This document shows, in pieces, positions 14,197 through 21,256 of a stretch of 21,679 bases of DNA; position 1 is the stretch's first letter; every line of letters starts with the position of its first letter. The stretch comes from Bacteroidota bacterium (lineage in GTDB: Bacteria > Bacteroidota > Bacteroidia > Bacteroidales > Dysgonomonadaceae), in the NCBI GenBank assembly GCA_023437305.1, contig JAEZGN010000017.1:1-21679 (forward strand). Reading direction: 5' to 3'. Below the pieces are notes generated by a model. That model ran no database searches, was not told the DNA's origin, and worked only from the letters and a program-made list of their open reading frames with translations. Made by a program: the position numbers and the translations under genes.

Positions 14197-15646
14197 CTTT
14201 TTCTTTATTTTTATCATTAGTAAAATCAGGCGCAAAAGGTATTGCGCTCAGATTTATACCCATTTCTTGTAATTTTTCTCTTTCGACTCTCATTTCTTCG
14301 AATACATCATCAGGATCATCCCCGTTCTCTCTCAACACTTCGCTAAGCGTTGTTAATCCTGCATTCAATTGAGCAATCAAGGCGTTTGTTTCTTTTACAG
14401 GATCTAACTGTTGAACACGAGGAGCAGTCCAACTCATTGGATTGCAATCTATCCAAGATGACATCTTTCCTGATATTTGAACTGATTCCATAAACCAACG
14501 CCAAACAGGAACACATACCTGAGGAATGAAAATGTTATATTGTAAATGTTTTGTACGCCCTGAAGCATCGATTTTACCCATACGTCCCGATGTGAAGTTT
14601 ACATTCGAATAATCCATTGTCAATTGCTCGTATGTAATTTCCCATCCCGCTGCTATTCCTTGAAGTATTTTTCGGCTATATTCATCATAACCGTCCGCCT
14701 TTGGAGGATTTGCAAATGTTATTGTCTCGTCATTGCGTAGGTACTCAATTACTCCCGGTTCAATTGATTCTATACTCTGTTCATCTGTAAGTTCTGAACT
14801 ACCTGAGACAAAAGCAGCAAAGCAGGCGGCTACCTTCTGTCTCATTAATTGAGCATCTTCATAATCTGAAAAATCGGATGTTTTCATGTAAGTTGCAACA
14901 CCCATAGGAACACCCCTTACCTGTCCGGCTCTTAATATCTCGAAAGGATGTATAACATCTTCTTTTGGTATAAATTTAGATTGGATAGTCTGTATAACAG
15001 GTGTCATATCATACGGATGTCTAGGCCATACCCAGTATCCTAATATTCGATCTTCATCGTCATATTGAACACCTAGTCTTGCGTAACCTTCAACCGTCTT
15101 ACCTTTTATCTTTACAGACAGTTTATAGTTTCTGTTATGGTCTAGCTGATCTCCTTCCAATACTTGTAATTTTATGGGTAGCTGCCCCGGATATTCAGGA
15201 ATAATTTTTCGTCTTATTATCAAACAATCCCCAGACTCGGCAACCTCTGACATTATGAGCCTCTGTAATCCATAAAATGTATGCTTGCCGTACCAATCAC
15301 AATCCGTAGTTTCAGCCCAGTTAGCCCATATTTGTTTTATCTTTTTTATTTGATTCCTTGTTCCAACCGGTGCGGGACGTATGCCTATTCCTATTGTGTT
15401 ATCAGCAACGACGCCTAATGCTCTTTTTTGCCATCCGTTATTACGGACAAGGTGTCTTGATCTGTTCCGGAGTGTCTGGAAACTTTGTGTGATTTCAAGG
15501 TTAGGGCCTGTTGAAGATGCACCCGATAAAGATTTAGAGCGGCGGCCATAGCTTGCAGCTTCATAAGATCTTCTGTAAGCCAGTCTACTTAAACCCCATT
15601 TGGGATTAAACATTCCAATAGCTCTATCAATTATATTACCCTTCAT
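14189..15646 (-). CDS. Phage portal protein (lambda gpB-type)
   Basis: The product has 485 residues, in the family size range. It begins MKGNIIDRAIGMFNPKWGLSRLAYRRS and carries the lambda-portal pattern YEAASYGRRSKSL, then LRNRSRHLVRNNGWQKRALGVVADNTIGIGI. This is followed by SEVAESGDCLIIRR, QVLEGDQLDHNRN, PYDMTPVIQ, HPFEILRAGQVRGVPMGVATYMKTSDFSDYEDAQLMRQKVAACFAAFVSG and GWEITYEQLTMDYSNVNFTSGRMG. These stretches correspond to the Phage_portal_2 family. It forms the dodecameric head vertex through which DNA passes. It overlaps the gpW-like gene by 4 bp (ATGA) and ends in an Asn/Lys/Glu-rich tail overlapping the protease start. Confidence 0.94.
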   Translation of the reverse strand: MKGNIIDRAIGMFNPKWGLSRLAYRRSYEAASYGRRSKSLSGASSTGPNLEITQSFQTLRNRSRHLVRNNGWQKRALGVVADNTIGIGIRPAPVGTRNQIKKIKQIWANWAETTDCDWYGKHTFYGLQRLIMSEVAESGDCLIIRRKIIPEYPGQLPIKLQVLEGDQLDHNRNYKLSVKIKGKTVEGYARLGVQYDDEDRILGYWVWPRHPYDMTPVIQTIQSKFIPKEDVIHPFEILRAGQVRGVPMGVATYMKTSDFSDYEDAQLMRQKVAACFAAFVSGSSELTDEQSIESIEPGVIEYLRNDETITFANPPKADGYDEYSRKILQGIAAGWEITYEQLTMDYSNVNFTSGRMGKIDASGRTKHLQYNIFIPQVCVPVWRWFMESVQISGKMSSWIDCNPMSWTAPRVQQLDPVKETNALIAQLNAGLTTLSEVLRENGDDPDDVFEEMRVEREKLQEMGINLSAIPFAPDFTNDKNKEKDE

Positions 15647-15852
15647 TCAAAACCTCTGTTAAATTCCGCGTATGCTCTTCTATTCTGACCTTGAGATTTT
15701 AAACCTAGATCATTCTCCATGATAACCTTTAATTTTAACATCTCGGATAAAGAGCGATATTCTACTTCTTTATCAGCATACTTTACCTTTGTAGCTCCTA
15801 AAGAAATAGCTTCGCATAATGCGTTATATTGTAATAAAGTGTATACGCTCAT
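15643..15852 (-). CDS. gpW-like head-tail joining protein
   Basis: I choose the ATG at 15852-15850 (MSVYTLLQYN), giving 69 residues, close to lambda gpW (68); the ORF could extend to an ATG at 15873. The profile fits gpW: an N-terminal helix (QYNALCEAISLG), a short beta hairpin (ATKVKYADKEVEYRS, like lambda 'VATVQKDGRRVEFTA'), a second helix (SLSEMLKLKVIMENDLGL), and a C-terminal basic-aromatic end (QNRRAYAEFNRGF, like 'RRRGPAGFYV'). It lies between terL and portal as in lambda (A-W-B). In lambda gpW binds below the portal after packaging. It overlaps the portal ATG by 4 bp. The gene is small but the match in pattern and order is good. Confidence 0.85.
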   Translation of the reverse strand: MSVYTLLQYNALCEAISLGATKVKYADKEVEYRSLSEMLKLKVIMENDLGLKSQGQNRRAYAEFNRGFE

Positions 15853-15894
15853 TATCTGTATATTTACATACAAATAAATAGAATTGATAGATGC

Positions 15895-15929
15895 AAAAAA
15901 AAAAGTAACTTATAATAAATAAGCTACTT
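15895..15929 (-). terminator. Rho-independent terminator between terL and the gpW-like gene
   Basis: On the minus strand AAGTAGCTTAT, loop TTATT, ATAAGTTACTT form an 11-bp stem with one G-U wobble, followed at once by a run of ten T. It lies 33 bp after the terL stop. The stem is AT-rich, but the long T tract makes it a convincing intrinsic terminator or attenuator within the late operon. Confidence 0.85.
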
Positions 15930-15961
15930 TCTATTGGTTTTTGTTATAAAATTTAAGTTGT

Positions 15962-17809
15962 TTAATCCCAGAAAGAACTCCTCCTCTTTCTTTCTGATTT
16001 TACAGGTACATCTTTGCTGTCATTATTGCTCTCATTAACCTTAACGACATGGGTGCTTACATTCCCTAATTTCATTATTTGTTCAGGTTTTTTTATATCA
16101 AGACCAATAATTGAAGCGGCGGCCCTTGCATATATCCGAGTATCTAATGGTTCGTTCCGTTCGTATTTCTTTTTCCATTTACGTGTCTTAGGTAGATATT
16201 CTTCGGCTGTAAGACCTTCGAAGTAGCGTTCGTCATACTGAGGGAAATGGCAATATCTAGGTGGATATATATCCGACTCTGATTCTAAAGATAGCCATGA
16301 GTATAGTTCTGTTTTTAAAAAAGATACTCCGATGTTCCATTGTTTAGTTCTTCCTATCTTCTTACCATTGCGATTATAATCTACTTGCCTAGGAGGCGAG
16401 AATATAACCCCAAGCGTATCTTGTCCTTTTACAGGAATTGCAACAGGAGAATTTTTCCGACAGAAAGAATATACCTCAGTAGTATTATATCCTGAGTCTA
16501 TAGCCATCTTGGAGATACCAATCTCTACACCATCCTCACGTATCCATGTTTCAGATAAAACATCAGAGAGTTGATTCCATGTTTCAGGCAAAGTTGTATT
16601 TCCGAGTAAAACACGATAATCAATTGAATAGCTTTGCTTGTCTGCGCACCATCCAACAATTTCTAACTCTATTCGGTCTTTTTGAATATCTACTCCGCAA
16701 GTTATAAAACATACGTCCTTGTTGACTGAATTAACAGGATATGACTCTCTTCTGTTGTAGAGGTTTTTCCATTCAGGGCTTTCTCCCGATTCTTCATTAC
16801 AAATGCCTAAAACGGTATTGTTGAATGTTTTTATTTTAGCGGGATCACCCTTCGCTTTATCGTAAGCCTCTGCCATCTCAGACCATGAGTACCATCCAAA
16901 TGGTGAATACATAGAAGATAAATGGAAACCTATAACAGTCTTACTTGTTTTTTCAGGTTGTGTTGCCCTCCATTCACCATCGGCCATCATTTGAGTTTTA
17001 AATCTTTCTTCTATCAAAACTCCACAATGCAGACATGCCATTTTCACATTATTGTAATTACCGGGTTCCCATGTCAACCTTTCAAATTCCAACAATTGAT
17101 ATTCCCCGCAATGAGGGCAAGGAACATAATAGTATTGTTGATCTGTTAAATTGAACTCTAGTTCAATAGCTGATTCGCCTTTCACTGTAGGCGTGGATAA
17201 TATAAATATTTTTCTTTTCGCAAAAGTCCTCGTCCTTGCAATGGATAGTTCTATAGGCGATCCTTCGCCGTCAAGATCATAAGGATATGCGTCAACCTCA
17301 TCAAGGAATAGGTTTTTAATCGGCAATGATCGAAGTCCTGCGGGCGAGTTTGCCCCTGCCATTAGCAAGATACCACCGGGAAAGTTTTTCTGTGTTATAG
17401 TATTTTCTCCGTTTCTAGATTTTGCTTTAGCGACCTTTTTCGATAGGGCGGGAGAGGCATCTATCATGGTATCAATCCTCATCTTAGAGTTTCGCTTAAT
17501 CATCTCCTCAGTAGGTTGCACCATAAGGGTAGGAGCCGGAGCATTATCGATTATATAACCAATCCAGTTATTACCCATCTCCGTAAATCCTAACTGAGCT
17601 CCTTTCATAACAACTATTCTCTGATATGATGAATACATAGATAGCGAATCCATAACTTTTCTAAGATATGGAGTTCGACTTGTCCTCCAACGTCCATGCT
17701 CGGCTGCTGCTACTTGTGGTAGGTATCTATTTTCATCCGCCCATTCGGAAACAGTTAATCGTTTCTCAGGTCGTAAGCCATCTAAGAATCCTTGAATTAT
17801 CAAAGCCAT
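15962..17809 (-). CDS. Terminase large subunit (lambda GpA family)
   Basis: The product has 615 residues. The ATPase domain has an A-motif VMKGAQLGFTE (residues about 67-77), acidic Walker B NLFLDEVDAYP (about 166-176, with D170/E171) and the coupling-like LSTPT (204-208). A zinc-ribbon-like CPHC ... CLHC (C231, C234, C259, C262) lies between the domains, a feature of GpA-type terminases. The nuclease domain has GVDIQKDRIELEIVGW (D374) and MAIDSGYNTTEVY (D438). It cuts and pumps phage DNA into the prohead. The ATG overlaps the TerS stop (TAATG), the standard pairing. GpA-type terminases usually act at cohesive-end sites, which suggests cos packaging, an inference. Confidence 0.96.
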   Translation of the reverse strand: MALIIQGFLDGLRPEKRLTVSEWADENRYLPQVAAAEHGRWRTSRTPYLRKVMDSLSMYSSYQRIVVMKGAQLGFTEMGNNWIGYIIDNAPAPTLMVQPTEEMIKRNSKMRIDTMIDASPALSKKVAKAKSRNGENTITQKNFPGGILLMAGANSPAGLRSLPIKNLFLDEVDAYPYDLDGEGSPIELSIARTRTFAKRKIFILSTPTVKGESAIELEFNLTDQQYYYVPCPHCGEYQLLEFERLTWEPGNYNNVKMACLHCGVLIEERFKTQMMADGEWRATQPEKTSKTVIGFHLSSMYSPFGWYSWSEMAEAYDKAKGDPAKIKTFNNTVLGICNEESGESPEWKNLYNRRESYPVNSVNKDVCFITCGVDIQKDRIELEIVGWCADKQSYSIDYRVLLGNTTLPETWNQLSDVLSETWIREDGVEIGISKMAIDSGYNTTEVYSFCRKNSPVAIPVKGQDTLGVIFSPPRQVDYNRNGKKIGRTKQWNIGVSFLKTELYSWLSLESESDIYPPRYCHFPQYDERYFEGLTAEEYLPKTRKWKKKYERNEPLDTRIYARAAASIIGLDIKKPEQIMKLGNVSTHVVKVNESNNDSKDVPVKSERKRRSSFWD

Positions 17810-18381
17810 TATATTTGAATATCGTTAGTGTCACTTAATTTCAATAAAGCATCCTCAATTGTTTGTGAAAAGAAAGAATAAAAGGCATCACGATCAGACG
17901 ATAAAGAGATAAGCTCATCGGTTATTCTATCCGGTATAGCTTTTAGTTCACTCTTTATTATGCTACCAAACTTATAGAGTTCTTTATAAACTAGATCTTT
18001 CGATACCAATCTACCTGATAACTCCTCAACTTCTAAATAAGCTTTTCTTGCTTTATGTATTTTTTCCTGTCTTGTGGCTTCTGAATAAGATGCTGTGTCT
18101 GCTATGCCGCATGTTTCGGAATCGGTATATTCAATTTCAGTATTATCCCATACCTTATTAAAATCTTCGAAATCTGATAGTGATTTGCGATCTTCCAATT
18201 GCCCACCTAAGCGGTAATCTTCAAATTCTTTTTTAGCTATTTCGTAAATGATCTTTGGCTTTCCGTTTACTTCCGTACGCCCTTTACTAATCTTGCCTGT
18301 CTTTATACCGTCACGAATGGTTTTTTCTCCGACATTCATTCTGCGGGCAAACTCTCTTAGGCTTATAATCTCTTTTGACAT
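17809..18381 (-). CDS. Terminase small subunit (Nu1-like)
   Basis: The product has 190 residues. The N-terminus (ISLREFARRMNVGEKTIRDGIKTGKISKGR, residues 5-35) is a winged helix-turn-helix of the excisionase/Nu1 type, used by lambda gpNu1 to bind packaging DNA. The rest is helical and charged (KIHKARKAYLEVEELSGRLVSKDLVYKELYKFGSIIKSELKAIPDRI, like the Nu1 dimerisation/TerL-contact segment). It precedes terL with a 1-nt overlap. A palindrome and inverted-repeat cluster lie immediately upstream, the expected place for a packaging site. The family assignment is fairly secure. Confidence 0.88.
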   Translation of the reverse strand: MSKEIISLREFARRMNVGEKTIRDGIKTGKISKGRTEVNGKPKIIYEIAKKEFEDYRLGGQLEDRKSLSDFEDFNKVWDNTEIEYTDSETCGIADTASYSEATRQEKIHKARKAYLEVEELSGRLVSKDLVYKELYKFGSIIKSELKAIPDRITDELISLSSDRDAFYSFFSQTIEDALLKLSDTNDIQI

Positions 18382-18397
18382 ACGAGGTATTATTTTT

Positions 18398-18410
18398 GCG
18401 TATTATACGC
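18398..18410. promoter_or_regulatory. 13-bp palindrome GCGTATTATACGC upstream of terS
   Basis: The arms GCGTAT and ATACGC flank one T, 17 bp upstream of the terS start. A third copy of GCGTAT occurs at 18461-18466. A perfect palindrome next to a gene for a helix-turn-helix protein suggests an operator or a TerS-binding box. This is inferred from position. Confidence 0.55.
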
Positions 18411-18496
18411 ACGGTTAATTTTAATTTTATATTATATATAAGTTTTCAATTTTAGGGTATGCGTATCAAGAAAAAAAATTACCACTAGAAATAAAA

Positions 18497-18630
18497 AGGG
18501 GGTTGCGATGCCTGCGCCTGATTATCAGCACAGTACCTTTTGTTTTCACATCGTTTAACATAACATGTCATGAGATTAAGTTAAATTTAACAATAACCAT
18601 AAGAAGGCAAAAAGAGCAGCGTAACCCCCT
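18497..18630. repeat. Long inverted repeat (15-nt arms) in the pre-terminase interval
   Basis: AGGGGGTTGCGATGC at 18497-18511 and GCAGCGTAACCCCCT at 18616-18630 are complementary at 13 of 15 positions, with 104 bp between. On the minus strand the second-arm copy (GCATCGCAACCCCC) is followed by TTTTTATTT, as at a terminator. The G-rich arms stand out against the AT-rich surroundings. The structure may close a folded RNA or mark packaging DNA. Confidence 0.8.
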
Positions 18631-18660
18631 ACTGTTAGTAAAAAAGTAAGGCTATAACTA

Positions 18661-19041
18661 TCAAATAGATGTTTTGTTTTTCTTGACATAATCATGTATA
18701 TATTCTAATTTATCTTTATTTGATTTTCCTTTATGTGATACATAAGGATTAATATCAAGTAATATAGTATTTATTTTAGTAGTAGTTTCTTCACCGGCAA
18801 GCCAAAGATCCTCTTCTCTATTCTTATGCCTAATAGTGTCGTTCTCTATTGGCTTAGGTATAGTTATCGGATATGGACTTATTTGGACTAAACTGGTAGT
18901 TATTATATCAAGGAAGAAATCCATAGCTCCTTCCCTACAATATGTCTTCATTACAGATATAAAGAATAACCCAAATAAGTGCTTCTGAACTAAATATAAA
19001 TTGCCTTTTCGCTTAATTCGGAATAGTGGTGTTTTATTCAT
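18661..19041 (-). CDS. Hypothetical protein (126 aa)
   Basis: I do not recognise this protein. It begins MNKTPLFRIKRKGNLYLVQKHLFG, has a hydrophobic patch LFGLFFISVMKTY around residues 23-35 and a second mixed segment MDFFLDIITTSLVQISPYPITI (residues about 40-60), then a charged C-terminal half ending YIHDYVKKNKTSI. The hydrophobic patches are short and interrupted, so this is not clearly a membrane protein. The gene starts by TAATG overlap with the small upstream ORF and is the last gene before the pre-terminase non-coding interval. A role in late regulation or DNA packaging would be a guess. Confidence 0.55.
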   Translation of the reverse strand: MNKTPLFRIKRKGNLYLVQKHLFGLFFISVMKTYCREGAMDFFLDIITTSLVQISPYPITIPKPIENDTIRHKNREEDLWLAGEETTTKINTILLDINPYVSHKGKSNKDKLEYIHDYVKKNKTSI

Positions 19042-19231
19042 TATGGTTTATAGTTAAATGATTCAGCATCGGATAAGCATTGTTTATATCCTGCGATATA
19101 TGCTGCCCTCTCCTTTGATATTATTTCATTTTTTTAGATGAATCAATAAAGGGTATATGGATATATGCGCCTGTATAATCTATGGATTTATCCTCTATAT
19201 ATTTTTCATTAATTTTATTATTCATAATCAT
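19041..19231 (-). CDS. Small ORF interrupted by a -1 frameshift at an A7 run
   Basis: From the ATG at 19231-19229 (overlapping the previous TGA as ATGA) the zero frame gives 36 residues and stops at 19121. Inside it, at the A7 run 19135-19129, a -1 shift reaches a second frame open for 29 more codons (NEIISKERAAYIAGYKQCL...NYKP). That frame ends in TAA overlapping the next gene's ATG (TAATG). The second frame has no start codon of its own. The combined product would be 63 residues; its ERAAYIAGYKQ end resembles small phage proteins. One A fewer in an original A8 run, a sequencing error, or programmed slippage could explain it. No function is recognised. Confidence 0.5.
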
Positions 19232-19377
19232 ATTGTTTTTCCCATGTCTTTATTCTTTTTAGGCGGAATTCTTTCTCTTGCTCCTTCAATAGATCTTATC
19301 CTCAGTTGGTCTACTGGTGACAAATCAGGATCGCCTTTATGATATAGAGAGCGTAGAAAGTTTAGGATTGCTTTCAT
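19228..19377 (-). CDS. Small hypothetical protein (49 aa)
   Basis: An open frame from ATG 19377-19375 to TGA 19230-19228 encodes MKAILNFLRSLYHKGDP, then DLSPVDQLRIRSIEG and a basic C-terminus (RERIPPKKNKDMGKTI). It starts 7 bp after the previous gene's stop and its stop overlaps the next start (ATGA). Both spacings match the packing of neighbouring genes. No family is recognised. The short length keeps confidence moderate. Confidence 0.5.
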   Translation of the reverse strand: MKAILNFLRSLYHKGDPDLSPVDQLRIRSIEGARERIPPKKNKDMGKTI

Positions 19378-19384
19378 AATAGTA

Positions 19385-19747
19385 TTACTGAAGGGTCAAT
19401 AAATATCTAGTCTTATTAACTAAGCCTTTCATATCGGCAATGATATTGTCGAGGTCTGAGTCAATAGACGTGTCTATCAATGAAGTGATTTCAGTGTTCA
19501 GGAAAGAGGAAACACCTACCAAATAACTATTGATGTCTTGAGATGATGATATTTGGATAGTAGTATTGCCTTGTATTCGTCCATATTTACCTTGATATGT
19601 TTCAACGAAACTATCCACCAAGTCTAACCATTCATCGTAGAACTCATTTAGAGCTTTATGTACGGCGTAAGACGTAGTATTTAGGTGAGAGAAATGTATT
19701 TGATCTCTAACCTCGAAAAACTTTTGAAATGCTTTGATTGCTTCCAT
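19385..19747 (-). CDS. Helical protein, possibly ferritin-like (DUF5856-like)
   Basis: The product has 120 residues, predicted almost all helical: MEAIKAFQKFFEVRDQIHFSHLNTTSYAVHKALNEFYDEWLDLVDSF, then ETYQGKYGRI, a short Ser/Thr linker, and two more helices (INSYLVGVSSFLNTEITSLI, LDNIIADMKGLVNKTRYLL). The spacing of H18, H21, H29 with E35, D38 and D42 recalls di-iron or Dps/ferritin-like proteins, and I associate this kind of phage protein with DUF5856. The metal site is not demonstrated. It lies between a gpZ-like protein and small unknown ORFs. Confidence 0.6.
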   Translation of the reverse strand: MEAIKAFQKFFEVRDQIHFSHLNTTSYAVHKALNEFYDEWLDLVDSFVETYQGKYGRIQGNTTIQISSSQDINSYLVGVSSFLNTEITSLIDTSIDSDLDNIIADMKGLVNKTRYLLTLQ

Positions 19748-19754
19748 GATTGTT

Positions 19755-20402
19755 CTAATTTAGTTTATCTACTTTTTTTTGAAGTAATGCCCGGTAACGT
19801 TCAGGCATTTGTTTTGCAGCTTTAAGTATTCGTTCATCCATCTTTGGGTTGGTATACATAGTAAATGGAGAAGCTGTTTTCATCTCGGTTATCTTTGGCT
19901 TTCCTCCTCCTGTTCTTGTATCAGAAGGTACAAACTTACCGCCTTTATATGATCCATGTCCCCATATACCTAAGTGACCTGATTTCATAGTCTTAACAAA
20001 TGCATGTCTTAATATTTCTTGTTTGCCTTTTTTTATTTCTATTCGAACACCATTTACCGGTTTATTGTAAGTGACAAATTCACCACTTTTGTTTAGATCG
20101 GTAAAATTAAAACCTGACATTGGAATGGTTTTAGGGCTATAAGATATAACAGCATATAAGCCCGATATACTCCCACTTGCGGGCTTAGTCAGTTTTGCGG
20201 CTCTATCAAGATATTTATTCGTTATAGTATAGTCTTTCTTTACATCTTTTTTTAGCATGCCTAGAATACGCCTAGCCGTAATATTTACAGCAAAAGCGGC
20301 TGTCCTTAAAATTTCTTTCTCGGACAACCTACCTTGGAACTCTTTTGCTATCCGATTCATATCGGTATTGCCTTCGTATTCTATTTTTATTTCAAACGGC
20401 AT
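19755..20402 (-). CDS. Prophage minor tail protein Z-like (gpZ family)
   Basis: The product has 215 residues. It resembles the phage minor tail protein Z family: an early helix with conserved Ala/Asn (ILRTAAFAVNITARRILGMLKK), DVKKDYTITNKYLDRAAKLTKP (equivalent to 'V...y.vk...i...i...kA'), a SISGLYAVISYSPKTIPMSGF strand pair, and ILRHAFVKTMKSGHLGIWGHG (like 'AFiA.mksGh.gvf.R'). gpZ-type proteins act in head-tail joining. Here the gene lies upstream of the terminase genes rather than in the head-tail neck cluster. It is separated from the next gene by 7 bp. The family call is fair. Confidence 0.7.
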   Translation of the reverse strand: MPFEIKIEYEGNTDMNRIAKEFQGRLSEKEILRTAAFAVNITARRILGMLKKDVKKDYTITNKYLDRAAKLTKPASGSISGLYAVISYSPKTIPMSGFNFTDLNKSGEFVTYNKPVNGVRIEIKKGKQEILRHAFVKTMKSGHLGIWGHGSYKGGKFVPSDTRTGGGKPKITEMKTASPFTMYTNPKMDERILKAAKQMPERYRALLQKKVDKLN

Positions 20403-20403
20403 G

Positions 20404-20835
20404 TTAAATATTTAGTTTACTTCTTAATTTCAAAGCATTGCAGGCGACTATCGATAATTCTTCTTCGCTCAATATTTTATTTTTAGAGGTATTGTAAAAA
20501 ACAACATCTTCTCCCTCATCTGAAATAATAACGATTATTCGCCCTTTGTTGCTTATTTTTGCTACTTCGTATACAAGACGATCATATTGTTCTTTATATT
20601 CTTTTGATAAATGATAAAGCCTATAATGTCGTCTTATGGCTTCGTAATAAGATACACCTGATAAATTTACCATATCGGGTATATCTTTATGATTCCCAAG
20701 TTTATTATCTCTTAAAAAATGACAGAACATAGATTTTGCAGAAAGAATTTTAAACCCCCTGCATTTAGATGTTATATCGGCATCGCTCACACCTGATATT
20801 TCACATACATATCTCTTAATAGCGTCTATTGTCAT
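20404..20835 (-). CDS. Protein with N-terminal DnaA domain IV-like helix-turn-helix
   Basis: The product has 143 residues. The first 45, TIDAIKRYVCEISGVSDADITSKCRGFKILSAKSMFCHFLRD, follow the C-terminal DnaA DNA-binding pattern ('i...V...fgvs..di.sk.R...i..aR.ia..l'). A middle segment (NLSGVSYYEAIRRHYRLYHLSKEYKEQYD) resembles the HTH second half. The C-terminal part is mixed (GRIIVIISDEGEDVVFYN), which is not DnaA-like. A DNA-binding regulator or replication-associated role is likely but not shown. A Bacteroidota-style promoter lies about 40 bp upstream (20875-20906). Confidence 0.6.
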   Translation of the reverse strand: MTIDAIKRYVCEISGVSDADITSKCRGFKILSAKSMFCHFLRDNKLGNHKDIPDMVNLSGVSYYEAIRRHYRLYHLSKEYKEQYDRLVYEVAKISNKGRIIVIISDEGEDVVFYNTSKNKILSEEELSIVACNALKLRSKLNI

Positions 20836-20874
20836 ATATTACATTTTAGGTATTGATAATCAAACTTGTACATA

Positions 20875-20906
20875 CAAATTTAACTATATATTTATCCATA
20901 ATCAAC
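20875..20906 (-). promoter_or_regulatory. Bacteroidota-type promoter candidate
   Basis: On the minus strand GTTG (20906-20903) is followed after 20 bp by TAAATTTG (20882-20875), matching the Bacteroidota -33 TTG / -7 TAnnTTTG pattern with normal spacing. The start site would fall near 20868, giving a leader of about 30 nt before the DnaA-like gene. It likely drives the block running to the pre-terminase interval. Confidence 0.6.
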
Positions 20907-20954
20907 TTATATAGGAGTGCGTTATTAACTGAATGTTAAAATAAGGTCATTATT

Positions 20955-21158
20955 TTAGTTAATTCCTTTATTTTCAATGATTCTGTCATACACTTTCCTA
21001 TTAATATCATACTGTGTAACACCGTAAATTACAGTAGCATGATTATATCCAAATTGGCGACCTATCTTTGTGTAGGAATAGCCAATAGTCCTCAATCGGT
21101 GAAACTCTTTATATCTTAGAGCCACTTGTATATCTGTGCTTCCTTTTCTTTTTGCCAT
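20955..21158 (-). CDS. Small DnaA-like helix-turn-helix protein
   Basis: The product has 67 residues. GYSYTKIGRQFGYNHATVIYGV (residues 26-47) matches the DnaA domain IV signature closely ('G.s..eIg..fgrdHtTV..a'), with H40, T42 and V43 at the DNA-contact positions. The flanks are short and basic (MAKRKGSTD at the N-terminus). It is a stand-alone DNA-binding domain with no ATPase part, as seen in several phages. A role in replication control or transcription is inferred. It lies upstream of the second DnaA-like gene and downstream of the DUF4406 gene. Confidence 0.75.
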   Translation of the reverse strand: MAKRKGSTDIQVALRYKEFHRLRTIGYSYTKIGRQFGYNHATVIYGVTQYDINRKVYDRIIENKGIN

Positions 21159-21256
21159 GGTTAATCATTTTCTTTCATTTTGTTATATTTTGTTGTACTT
21201 GCTCGGTGACGAACCCTCACTTTTGATATTTAAACTGGGAATATTTTTAAAAAATG

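Larger units (their letters stand above)
18382..18660. other. Palindrome-rich non-coding interval upstream of terminase genes
   Basis: This 279-bp stretch holds no convincing gene; the best open frame is 31 codons. It contains a perfect 13-bp palindrome 17-29 bp upstream of the terS ATG, a long inverted repeat (18497-18511 with 18616-18630), a 12-bp palindrome GTTAAATTTAAC (18580-18591) and CTGATTATCAG (18518-18528). I see no TAnnTTTG promoter in it. It is a candidate cos/packaging site or a structured RNA. Confidence 0.6.

Noticed and set aside
15874..15900. TTTATTTG after the terL terminator as a -7 promoter element
   Set aside because: It differs from TAnnTTTG at one base, and the nearest upstream TTTG is only 15 bp away rather than about 20.
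18466..18561. 31-codon minus-strand ORF (MLNDVKTKGTVL...) across the GC-rich patch upstream of terS
   Set aside because: It crosses the inverted-repeat arm, has no coupling to neighbours, and shows low-complexity basic composition; more likely non-coding.
20846..20899. 17-codon minus-strand ORF (MDKYIVKFV...) just before the DnaA-like gene
   Set aside because: It overlaps the promoter candidate at 20875-20906 and begins upstream of the predicted start site, so it would not be on the transcript.
21200..21225. Small hairpin around GTGACGAACCCTCAC upstream of the small DnaA-like gene
   Set aside because: The stem is only four base pairs and has no T-run, so chance pairing is likely.
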